Positions 1 to 6,025 of a stretch of 7,013 bases of DNA are shown piece by piece (the first letter of the stretch is position 1; every line of letters begins with the position of its first letter). The stretch spans positions 1 to 7,013 of the forward strand of contig JAIRSR010000239.1 in assembly GCA_031255355.1 (NCBI GenBank), read 5' to 3'. This DNA is from Clostridiales bacterium. GTDB lineage: Bacteria; Bacillota; Clostridia; Monoglobales; Firm-18. Made by a program: the position numbers and the translations under genes. The notes beneath the pieces are model-generated. The model saw only the letters and a list, made by a program, of their open reading frames with translations. It was not told the origin of the DNA and ran no database searches.

Positions 1-11
1 CTAAAGAATAG

Positions 12-94
12 CCTCTCCAAACCTACCTCTATCCCCACCAACCAATCCATACTACCTAAAAAAGACCCTCCCAAACCTTACCTCTATCCCTACC
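12..94. repeat. Imperfect direct repeat, two C-rich copies about 54 bp apart
   Basis: Copy one (about 12-39) and copy two (about 66-94) share the core CCAAACCT(T)ACCTCTATCCC followed by (C/T)ACC, with one single-base indel and a few substitutions over about 28 bases. Both copies are pyrimidine-rich and almost free of G on the plus strand. The minus strand is therefore G-rich, with GGG runs opposite 66-68, 70-72, 88-90, 93-95 and 105-107. The repeat may continue left of the window. Its function is unknown. Confidence 0.6.
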
Positions 95-148
95 CACCAC
101 TCCACCCACAGACGAACAAATCTATTATAAAACCACTAAACTCTTTTG

Positions 149-187
149 GCAAGTTTTTTGCGTTTTTGCAAGTTTTTTTACGTTTTT
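149..187. repeat. Short T-rich tandem duplication
   Basis: GCAAGTTTTTTGCGTTTTT (149-167) is followed immediately by GCAAGTTTTTTTACGTTTTT (168-187). The two copies are almost the same, differing near the internal GCG/ACG and in T-run length. It looks like a local slippage duplication in non-coding DNA. It has no clear hairpin and is not called a terminator. Confidence 0.6.
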
Positions 188-334
188 ATCAGTTAAATCC
201 CTCAATTTCACAGCATATAATAAAATAACAAAGAGTAAATTCTCAAATCAAGGTTCCCGACAGCGTAGAAAACAGTAGTGAGCGGAGCGTTTTTTCAAAA
301 AAAATCAAAAAAATAAAAAATTTCAAAATAACTC

Positions 335-363
335 TTGCATTTTTGTTCAAAATACTGTATATT
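335..363 (+). promoter_or_regulatory. Possible SigA-type promoter for the GT2 gene
   Basis: TTGCAT (335-340) is separated by 17 bases from TATATT (358-363). The -10 box is good and the spacing ideal, but the -35 box matches TTGACA only in its first three bases. Transcription would start near 370, leaving a leader of about 70 nt before the GTG start at 440. The AT-richness here allows other -10-like hexamers, so this is tentative. Confidence 0.35.
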
Positions 364-426
364 AGTTATTGGTATTAAAATACAAAAAACCAAAACTGAT
401 TTTATACAATATTAACAAAAATATAT

Positions 427-434
427 GGGGGGTG
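427..434 (+). promoter_or_regulatory. Ribosome binding site that sets the GT2 start at GTG 440
   Basis: GGGGGGTG lies 5-7 bases before an in-frame GTG at 440. The longer open frame begins at ATG 425, but the six-G run would then be inside the coding sequence and nothing like a Shine-Dalgarno site lies upstream of it (only A/T). GTG 440 is therefore the better start. Confidence 0.7.
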
Positions 435-439
435 TTCAG

Positions 440-1678
440 GTGTCTGACATTTCAATCTTTTCGGCGGTCAGTTATCTGGTTCAGATTCTTTTCTTATTGC
501 TCGGCGCCTACTACTTTGTCATATCAATCTTCAGTTTTATTCCGCGCAGAGAATCGGAGCCCGACGATGCGAGGTTTCGGAATTACGCGCTTTTGGTGGC
601 GGCGCATAACGAGGAACTTGTCATTGAAAACATGGTTGACAGTTTGAAAAGGCTGGATTATCCGGAGGAAAATTATGAAATTTTCGTCATTGCGGACAAC
701 TGTTCCGACCGAACCGCGGCGATTGCGCGCGGCGCGGGCGCAACGGTGTTTGAGCGGTGCGACACGAGGGCTGCCGGCAAGGGTTTTGCGCTGGAGTGGA
801 TGTTTGACAAGATTTTCAAAATGGACAGGAAATTCGACTCGGTGGTTGTTTTTGACGCTGACAACATAGCGGATCGGGATTTTCTAAGGCAAATCAACAG
901 ACAGCATAACAAGGGTGCCAGAGTGGTGCAGGGGTATATCGACAGCAAAAACCCGGGCGATTCGTGGATTAGTTATTCCTACTCCATAGCGTTTTGGACG
1001 GTCAACCGCTTGTTCCAACAGTCACGCGCAAACCTAAATTTGGGCTGTCAACTGTGCGGGACGGGCTTTTCGGTTGATATTGACGTGTTAAAGGACATCG
1101 GTTGGGGCGCGACCTGTTTGACGGAGGATATGGAGTTCACTATGAAGTTGGCGTTGAACGACATCAAGGTCGGCTGGGCGAATGACGCGATCGTGTATGA
1201 CGAAAAGCCGCTGACGCTTTCGCAGTCGTGGAAGCAGCGCGTGCGCTGGATGCAGGGACATGCCGACGTAGCGTGCCGGTTTATTTGGAAGTTGGCGCAA
1301 AAGGCGTTGTCAGAGAAAAAGTTGGCGCCGTTCGATTGCGCGGTTTATCTGCTCCAACCGCTCCGCATCATCACGATGGGCGCGATTACCGCTATGGCGT
1401 GGCTTCAGACCGCGTATCCCGACAGCAATCTGGTGATTTGGGGCATGGTTCCCTCCGGCGTGTGGAATTTTATCGTGATTCTGCAATTCTGCTGGACGCC
1501 GTTTGTGCTGATTGTGGAAAAGAAAATTTCTAAGAAAACCCTTTGGGGATACCTCGCCTATACGGTCTATACGCTCACGTGGGTGCCGATTGCCGTCGTC
1601 GGCGTGATGAACAAGAATAAAAAGGAATGGTTCCATACACAGCATACGAGGAAAATCAGTATTAACGAACTTCAATAA
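440..1678 (+). CDS. Membrane-anchored family 2 glycosyltransferase
   Basis: Predicted inverting GT-A glycosyltransferase that moves a sugar from a nucleotide-sugar donor to an envelope or extracellular glycan. The 412-residue protein (from GTG 440) has an N-terminal membrane segment (about 8-34), then the GT2 core. ALLVAAHNEE (50-59) and VIADNCSD (83-90) form the nucleotide-binding start, VVVFDADN (135-142) carries the metal-binding DxD, TED (228-230) supplies the likely catalytic acid/base, and QRVRW (266-270) is the Q/RxxRW motif seen in cellulose- and hyaluronan-synthase-like enzymes. Hydrophobic stretches at about 305-325, 331-359 and 369-390 should be membrane helices, followed by a KEWFHTQHTR tail common in such proteins. 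All key motifs are intact. Donor, acceptor and processivity cannot be read from the sequence. The nearest gene downstream is 142 nt away beyond a hairpin, so it may be a single-gene unit. Confidence 0.9.
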   Translation: MSDISIFSAVSYLVQILFLLLGAYYFVISIFSFIPRRESEPDDARFRNYALLVAAHNEELVIENMVDSLKRLDYPEENYEIFVIADNCSDRTAAIARGAGATVFERCDTRAAGKGFALEWMFDKIFKMDRKFDSVVVFDADNIADRDFLRQINRQHNKGARVVQGYIDSKNPGDSWISYSYSIAFWTVNRLFQQSRANLNLGCQLCGTGFSVDIDVLKDIGWGATCLTEDMEFTMKLALNDIKVGWANDAIVYDEKPLTLSQSWKQRVRWMQGHADVACRFIWKLAQKALSEKKLAPFDCAVYLLQPLRIITMGAITAMAWLQTAYPDSNLVIWGMVPSGVWNFIVILQFCWTPFVLIVEKKISKKTLWGYLAYTVYTLTWVPIAVVGVMNKNKKEWFHTQHTRKISINELQ

Positions 1679-1723
1679 CAGTATTGTGAATCGTATCGCG
1701 TTTGCGTTGGAACAAAAACGCTT

Positions 1724-1770
1724 GTTACGCCGTTTCAGCCCCGCCGTTTGCGGGGCTGAAACGGCGTAAC
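1724..1770. terminator. Perfect 21-bp hairpin; possible terminator without a T-tract
   Basis: Left arm 1724-1744 and right arm 1750-1770 are exact reverse complements, with the 5-base loop CGTTT. The arms hold the C4/G4-rich core CAGCCCCGC/GCGGGGCTG. It sits 46 nt after the glycosyltransferase stop and 51 nt before the carboxypeptidase start. A typical intrinsic terminator would have a T-run directly after the stem. Here GGCAAAC follows, with only four T nearby, and the minus strand has a T5 run about 5 nt beyond its stem. It could be a weak terminator, an mRNA 3'-end stabiliser, or one copy of a dispersed palindromic repeat. Confidence 0.55.
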
Positions 1771-1820
1771 GGCAAACTTTTCCGCTTACCATACTTCAAA
1801 AACGAAACGGAGGACGGCAT

Positions 1821-2897
1821 ATGAATCGGAACGAAATTGCAATAACGGATAAATTTTGCGGCGGCAACATCAAGATTCTCTCTCTTTCCGCGAACGAGGC
1901 GCGGCTCACACCCGACTTGCGGGACGGCGGCGACTGGTTTTATTGGGCGTTTTGCGTAAAAAACGCGCACGGCAAGACCATAAAGTTTGATTTTGACGGA
2001 AAATGCTGTGTAGGGTATTGGGGGCCCGCCGTAAGTTACGACTTAAAGGAATGGCGCTGGCTTGGCGGCAGTGACGGCGCGGACGGCTTTACCTACACTT
2101 TTTCCGGCGAGGAACGCGAGGTATACTTCGCCCACCATATGCTGTACCACCCCGCGCGGTTCGCCGCGTTTGCCGCCGCGAACGCGCTGGAAGTGAAAAG
2201 CCTTTGCCTTTCCGAAAAAGAAAGAACCGTGCCGTATGTCACGTTCGGGGGCGGCGGCAGGGAAATCATTTTGACGGCGCGTCACCACGCCTGTGAATCT
2301 ACGGGGAATTACGTATTAGAGGGCGTGTTGGCGGCACTTTCGCAACGTTTGCCGAAGGACTATTCCGTGTTTTGCGTACCGTTCGCGGACTATGACGGAG
2401 TCATCGACGGCGACCAAGGCAAGGGACGCAACCCCCACGACCACAACAGGGACTACACCCCGAACGCTCCCTCTATCTACAAATCAGTAGACGCGATTCG
2501 CCGCCGCGCACTCGCGCGGGATACCGCTTTCGGCTTTGACTTCCACGCGCCGGGGCATTGCGGAGGCCGTGACGATAAGGTATTTGTCGTTCAAAACAAC
2601 TTTCAAAAGGTGGACGCTTTGAACCGCTTCGGGCATCTTTTTGAACAACACATCACCAAAGCCGCGTTCGCGTATTCCGCAAAAAATGACTGCCCGCCCG
2701 GGTTTGATTGGAACCAACCGGACTTGCCCACGTTCAGCGCGTTTATGAACGCTCTGCCGCGCAACGAGATTGCGGCGACGGTGGAAACCGCGTACTTCGG
2801 CGAGGCGGGCAATGTATTTTCGCCGGATGCCGCCGTGGAAACGGGACGATGCTTCGCGGCGGCTCTTGTTGACTATATCGCGCGTTTTTGCCGATGA
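1821..2897 (+). CDS. M14 zinc carboxypeptidase, CCP/AGBL-like, cytosolic
   Basis: Predicted metallocarboxypeptidase of 358 residues. The N-terminal part (about 14-125) resembles the beta-sandwich domain placed before the catalytic domain in cytosolic carboxypeptidases, including the DWFYWAFCVKNAHGKTIKFDF stretch split at 38-58. The catalytic domain keeps the M14 set: zinc ligands H156 and E159 in ARHHACE, the substrate-carboxylate pair N209-R210 in HNRDY, the third zinc ligand H242 in DFHAPGH, and the catalytic glutamate E322 in TVETAYFG. There is no signal peptide or membrane segment, so it should act in the cytoplasm. Known CCP enzymes trim glutamate or other C-terminal residues from proteins; the substrate here is unknown. 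Start ATG 1821 has GGAGG at 1809-1813, seven bases upstream. It is separated from the gene before by a hairpin and from htpG by a promoter, so it may be monocistronic. Confidence 0.85.
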   Translation: MNRNEIAITDKFCGGNIKILSLSANEARLTPDLRDGGDWFYWAFCVKNAHGKTIKFDFDGKCCVGYWGPAVSYDLKEWRWLGGSDGADGFTYTFSGEEREVYFAHHMLYHPARFAAFAAANALEVKSLCLSEKERTVPYVTFGGGGREIILTARHHACESTGNYVLEGVLAALSQRLPKDYSVFCVPFADYDGVIDGDQGKGRNPHDHNRDYTPNAPSIYKSVDAIRRRALARDTAFGFDFHAPGHCGGRDDKVFVVQNNFQKVDALNRFGHLFEQHITKAAFAYSAKNDCPPGFDWNQPDLPTFSAFMNALPRNEIAATVETAYFGEAGNVFSPDAAVETGRCFAAALVDYIARFCR

Positions 2898-2913
2898 AAT
2901 TTGCGTTATCGTA

Positions 2914-2942
2914 TTGACACCAAAATATTATTTTGTTAAAAT
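2914..2942 (+). promoter_or_regulatory. Strong SigA-type promoter for htpG
   Basis: TTGACA (2914-2919), a perfect -35 box, is followed after exactly 17 bases by TAAAAT (2937-2942), which is one base from the TATAAT consensus. Transcription should begin near 2949, about 59 nt before the htpG start. No CIRCE inverted repeat (TTAGCACTC-N9-GAGTGCTAA) is visible in 2898-3007, so HrcA control is not indicated. Confidence 0.8.
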
Positions 2943-2952
2943 AGACCTGTCC

Positions 2953-2973
2953 GCGCGGCGGCGTGTGCCGCGC
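2953..2973 (+). other. GC-only hairpin in the htpG 5' leader
   Basis: GCGCGGC (2953-2959) pairs perfectly with GCCGCGC (2967-2973) around a 7-base loop, GGCGTGT. It would form at or near the 5' end of the transcript predicted from the promoter just upstream, 22 nt before the GGAGG site. It leaves the ribosome binding site free and has no T-tract, so a 5'-end stabilising role is more likely than termination or occlusion. This is inference only. Confidence 0.4.
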
Positions 2974-2995
2974 CGTCGGGCATACTATTTCAAAC

Positions 2996-3000
2996 GGAGG
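2996..3000 (+). promoter_or_regulatory. Ribosome binding site that sets the htpG start at ATG 3008
   Basis: GGAGG ends seven bases before ATG 3008. The open frame extends back to an ATG at 2963, but that lies inside the GC-rich leader hairpin, has no Shine-Dalgarno site, and would add residues unlike the Hsp90 N-terminus. The start at 3008 gives MSGKGSIKVNTKNIF, which aligns with the usual HtpG beginning. Confidence 0.85.
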
Positions 3001-3007
3001 TTTTTTC

Positions 3008-4744
3008 ATGAGCGGTAAGGGCAGTATCAAGGTAAACACGAAAAATATTTTCCCCATCATCAAAAAATGGCTTTACTCGGATAAGGATATCTTCCTGCGG
3101 GAACTTGTGGTAAACGGTTGTGACGCGATCACGAAGTTGAGCAAGTTAAGCGCGTTGGGCGAAGCGGAGTACGCCGAAACGCCGCGCTTGGACGTGGTAT
3201 GCGACAGCGAGGCGAAAACCGTTACAATTTCCGACAACGGCATTGGCATGACGGAGGACGAAGTTAAAAAATACATCAATCAGATTGCGTTTTCCGGCGC
3301 GGAGGAGTTTTTAGAGAAGTATCAGGACAACAGCGAGCAGAATCAGATTATCGGGCATTTCGGGCTTGGATTTTACTCGGCGTTCATGGTCGCGCGTACG
3401 GTGGAAATTGAAACGAAGTCCTACCAAGACGCGCCCGCCGTGCTGTGGCGGTGCGACGGCGGGACGGATTACACCATAACGGACAGCGACAGGACGGCGC
3501 ACGGTACAAAAATCGTCCTGCATATCGGCGAGGACAGCGAGGACTTTCTGCTTGCCGAACGGTTGCGTTCCGTTCTGCTGAAATACTGCGGTTTCCTGCC
3601 GTATGAAATTTATCTGAACAATGAGGAAAAAAGCGTCAACGATACCGCGCCGCTGTGGACGAAACCCGCTTCGGAATGCACGGACGAGGAGTATACGCAA
3701 TTTTACCACAAAATTTTCAGCGATATGCACGACCCGCTGTTCTGGATTCACCTAAACGTTGAATTTCCGTTCCGTCTGAAAGGGATTTTGTATTTCCCCA
3801 AACTGACCCACGAATTGGATTCGGCGCAGGGCAAAATCAAACTGTACAACAACCAAGTGTACGTCGCGGACAACATCAAAGAGGTGATTCCCGAATTTTT
3901 GATGCTGCTCAAAGGTGTCATCGACTGCCCCGACGTGCCGCTCAACGTGTCGCGGAGTATGCTGCAAAACGACGGTACGGTGTCTAAAATCTCCGCGCAT
4001 ATCACACGCAAGGTCGCGGATAAATTGATTTCTATGCGGAAAGACGATAGGGAAAGTTATGACAAATATTGGACGGACATCGCGCCGTTCATTGAATACG
4101 GCTGTATGAATGACGAAAAATTCTACGAAAAGTTAAAACCCGCTATGCAAGCGAAAACGACGGACGGCGATTATGTATCGCTGACGGAGTACGCGGAGGA
4201 AAATGACAAAACGTTCACCTATGTCACCAACGAGGGACAGCAGGCGCAATACGTCAAACTGCTGAAAGAGGAGGGGCGCAAGGCTTTGATCTTCCCGCAC
4301 GTGATTGACGTTCACTTTATCAGTTTCCTTGAAATGCGGGAGCAGTGGCGGTTCACGCGCGTGGATACGTTGCCCGAACAGACCGCCGACGACGAGGCGT
4401 TGATTGGGATTTTCCAAAAAATCGTAGGCGGCGAAATGCTTAAAATCACCACATCGCCGTTGAAAACCGCGCTTCCCGCGCTGATCGCGCAGGAGGAGCA
4501 GACGCGCAGAATGCGGGATGTTTCCCGCATGTTTGGCGCGGCGGGTATGCCGGAACCGCTTACGCTGGTGCTAAATTCGGAAAGTAAAATTATCGGGGAA
4601 ATCGCGGGTATGGACGACGAAAAGCAGAACTTGGTGTGCAAGCAGATTTATGACCTCGCGCGGCTGTGCAACGCGTCGCTGTCCACGGAGGAACTCTCTG
4701 ATTTTATCGAGCGAAGCGCAAAAATTTTAGAAGAATCGGTCTAA
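3008..4744 (+). CDS. htpG: Hsp90-family molecular chaperone HtpG, compact form
   Basis: ATP-dependent, dimeric cytosolic chaperone. The 578-residue protein is shorter than the E. coli protein (624). The N-terminal GHKL ATPase domain shows motif I RELVVNGCDA (31-40; E32 catalytic, N36, D39), DNGIGM (76-81), the lid motif GHFGLGFYSAF (116-126) and HGTKIVLHI (165-173). The middle domain follows, with PLNVSRSMLQND (311-322); R316 matches the arginine that contacts the ATP gamma-phosphate in Hsp90s. A short C-terminal dimerisation domain covers about 495-578. Motif I departs from the common RELISNASDA (VVNGC in place of ISNAS) and the lid has GHFGLG for GQFGVG, but all catalytic residues are kept. 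There is no charged linker, as in other bacterial forms. It has its own promoter. The GT39 gene 66 nt downstream may be read from the same transcript. Confidence 0.95.
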   Translation: MSGKGSIKVNTKNIFPIIKKWLYSDKDIFLRELVVNGCDAITKLSKLSALGEAEYAETPRLDVVCDSEAKTVTISDNGIGMTEDEVKKYINQIAFSGAEEFLEKYQDNSEQNQIIGHFGLGFYSAFMVARTVEIETKSYQDAPAVLWRCDGGTDYTITDSDRTAHGTKIVLHIGEDSEDFLLAERLRSVLLKYCGFLPYEIYLNNEEKSVNDTAPLWTKPASECTDEEYTQFYHKIFSDMHDPLFWIHLNVEFPFRLKGILYFPKLTHELDSAQGKIKLYNNQVYVADNIKEVIPEFLMLLKGVIDCPDVPLNVSRSMLQNDGTVSKISAHITRKVADKLISMRKDDRESYDKYWTDIAPFIEYGCMNDEKFYEKLKPAMQAKTTDGDYVSLTEYAEENDKTFTYVTNEGQQAQYVKLLKEEGRKALIFPHVIDVHFISFLEMREQWRFTRVDTLPEQTADDEALIGIFQKIVGGEMLKITTSPLKTALPALIAQEEQTRRMRDVSRMFGAAGMPEPLTLVLNSESKIIGEIAGMDDEKQNLVCKQIYDLARLCNASLSTEELSDFIERSAKILEESV

Positions 4745-4797
4745 GAGCCTGTATAAAACTTATCGCGGAGGGCATGTTGAAATTTTAGACAGGGTCT
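4744..4797. repeat. 54-bp imperfect inverted repeat, possible MITE or IS remnant
   Basis: AGAGCCTGTATAAAA (4744-4758) is the inverse of TTTTAGACAGGGTCT (4783-4797) at 13 of 15 positions, with 24 bases between. If the outermost pair is left out, the 14-bp ends are flanked by TAA on both sides (4742-4744, the htpG stop codon, and 4797-4799), as a 3-bp target duplication would be. A perfect nested palindrome, TTTTAGAC-AGG-GTCTAAAA (4783-4801), ends against the G-run that serves as the next gene's ribosome binding site (4802-4806). It may instead be an RNA stem-loop in the intergenic spacer. Confidence 0.5.
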
Positions 4798-4810
4798 AAA
4801 AGGGGGAAGT

Positions 4811-6025
4811 ATGAAACAGTTGATTGCGAAGTTAAAGGGCAGCCGCGTGTTGTTCGGCGCGGTGGTGGCGGTGATTGTTTTAGCCGGCTTATACTATCGG
4901 CTGATTTTCGCGTACCACGTGAATTTCACCAACCTGCATTTGGGGACGGAGTTAGGGCATGACGAGTATTATTACAGCCAAATGGCGGTGAATTTAGTGG
5001 AGCGGGGCGTTTTCGGATACATGACGGACGGCGAGCCAAACGCCTATGTTACGCCGGGCTTCCCGCTGTTTTTGGCGTTGATTTACGCGGTGTTCGGGCA
5101 TGGTGCACGGTCGGTATTGTATGTGAAAATCATACAGGCGGTTTTGTCCGCAATCAGTATTTTTTTGGTGTTTTTGATCGGCAAAAAAATTTCAGACCGT
5201 CTGACCGGGCTGATCGCGGCGGTGATGGTCGCGTTTTATCCGCCGTTGATTTTCTACAGCCGCTTTTTGCTGACCGAAACGCTGTACATTTTTATGTTTT
5301 TGCTCTACTTCCTTGTACAACTGACCGCGCTGGAACAAAAACGCCTCGCGCCGCACTTCGCGGCGGGGCTGCTTGCGGCGGGAGCGATTCTTGTGCGTCC
5401 GCTCATCTTTATTTTATTGCCCTTGCCCTATCTGTACCACTACTTCACCGACAAACCCGGCAAACGCGCCGCTCTGACGCGGTTCGGCATTTTCGCGGCG
5501 GGTTTTGTCACGCTCATGCTGCCGTGGTGGATTAGGAATTGCGTCACCTTGCGTCAATTCATCTTTTTATGCACGCAAACAAATCCGTTTTATTACGGTA
5601 TTATAGAAAATTACACCGAATTGCCGCCGACGGACAACGAAACGGCGGACGGCATCAAACTGATTCTCAAACATTTGCTGACCAACCCGCTCGGCACGGT
5701 CAAATGGTATACAATCGGCAAAATCAATATCATTTTCGGGCGGCAGGATTATTGGATTCAGCAAGGGAAAATGTACCTCGCGTCGTTGCACTTACTGCAC
5801 TTTTTCATTATCGTCAGCGGCGCTTTGGGTATGCTTACGGCGTTTTTCAAAAAGGAAATACGTTTGATTACCCTGTTCCTTGTGTTGAACGTCGGCTTTC
5901 AACTGCTGTTTATCCCCGTGGAGCGGTACGCCGTGCCTGTCGTGCCGTTGCTGGCGGTATGCGGCGCGTTTATGCTTCGGTATCTGTTCCGCAAACCTGC
6001 GGACGGCGCGTCAATACGCGTCTAA
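4811..6025 (+). CDS. GT39/ArnT-like GT-C glycosyltransferase, integral membrane
   Basis: Predicted polytopic glycosyltransferase of 404 residues that would use a lipid-linked (polyprenyl-phosphate) sugar on the outer face of the membrane. After a TM helix (about 13-33), the first external loop carries GHDEYYYSQMA (49-59), where D51-E52 fits the acidic motif of the GT39/PMT/ArnT family. Further family-like signs are TPGFPLFLALIYAVFG (81-96), YPPLIFYSRFLLTETLYIF (143-161), LVRP (194-197), PWWIRN (238-243) and ERYAVPVVPLLAV (371-383), the RYxxPxxP pattern near the end. About ten hydrophobic helices are visible. The C-terminal soluble domain of longer ArnT proteins is absent. GGGGG at 4802-4806 precedes ATG 4811 by four bases. 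Acceptor (protein, teichoic acid or other glycan) is unknown. Its 3' end overlaps the convergent PP-loop gene. Confidence 0.85.
   Translation: MKQLIAKLKGSRVLFGAVVAVIVLAGLYYRLIFAYHVNFTNLHLGTELGHDEYYYSQMAVNLVERGVFGYMTDGEPNAYVTPGFPLFLALIYAVFGHGARSVLYVKIIQAVLSAISIFLVFLIGKKISDRLTGLIAAVMVAFYPPLIFYSRFLLTETLYIFMFLLYFLVQLTALEQKRLAPHFAAGLLAAGAILVRPLIFILLPLPYLYHYFTDKPGKRAALTRFGIFAAGFVTLMLPWWIRNCVTLRQFIFLCTQTNPFYYGIIENYTELPPTDNETADGIKLILKHLLTNPLGTVKWYTIGKINIIFGRQDYWIQQGKMYLASLHLLHFFIIVSGALGMLTAFFKKEIRLITLFLVLNVGFQLLFIPVERYAVPVVPLLAVCGAFMLRYLFRKPADGASIRV

Larger units (their letters stand above)
1..424. other. AT-rich, non-coding leader region with low-complexity sequence
   Basis: No convincing gene lies here. 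The first 110 bases contain only 3 G but about 50 C, which is a strong strand asymmetry. From about 120 to 424 the sequence is AT-rich with many A- and T-runs, unlike the GC-rich genes that follow. One plus-strand frame is open from base 1 to a TAA at 226-228 (75 codons, proline- and lysine-rich). It matches no family I know and can be explained by composition, so I do not call it. The last part (about 335-439) should carry the promoter and leader of the glycosyltransferase gene. Confidence 0.7.

Noticed and set aside
1..228. Plus-strand open frame of 75 codons running in from the left edge and ending at TAA 226-228
   Set aside because: The product is low-complexity (Pro, Lys, Ser, then Phe-rich from T-runs) and the base composition is unlike all neighbouring genes. 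It crosses both repeat structures and has no recognisable domain. A real C-terminal tail of an off-window gene cannot be fully excluded.
280..297. GAGCGGAGCG followed by six T as a terminator of an upstream RNA
   Set aside because: No upstream complementary arm exists to form a stem before the T-run.
1310..1792. 160-codon minus-strand open frame across the GT2 3' end and the palindrome
   Set aside because: It is antisense to a clearly supported glycosyltransferase, has no known domain, and arises from the GC-rich codon pattern of that gene.
4752..4757. TATAAA as a -10 box for a separate GT39 promoter
   Set aside because: No acceptable -35 hexamer lies 16-18 bases upstream, and the hexamer is part of the inverted repeat.
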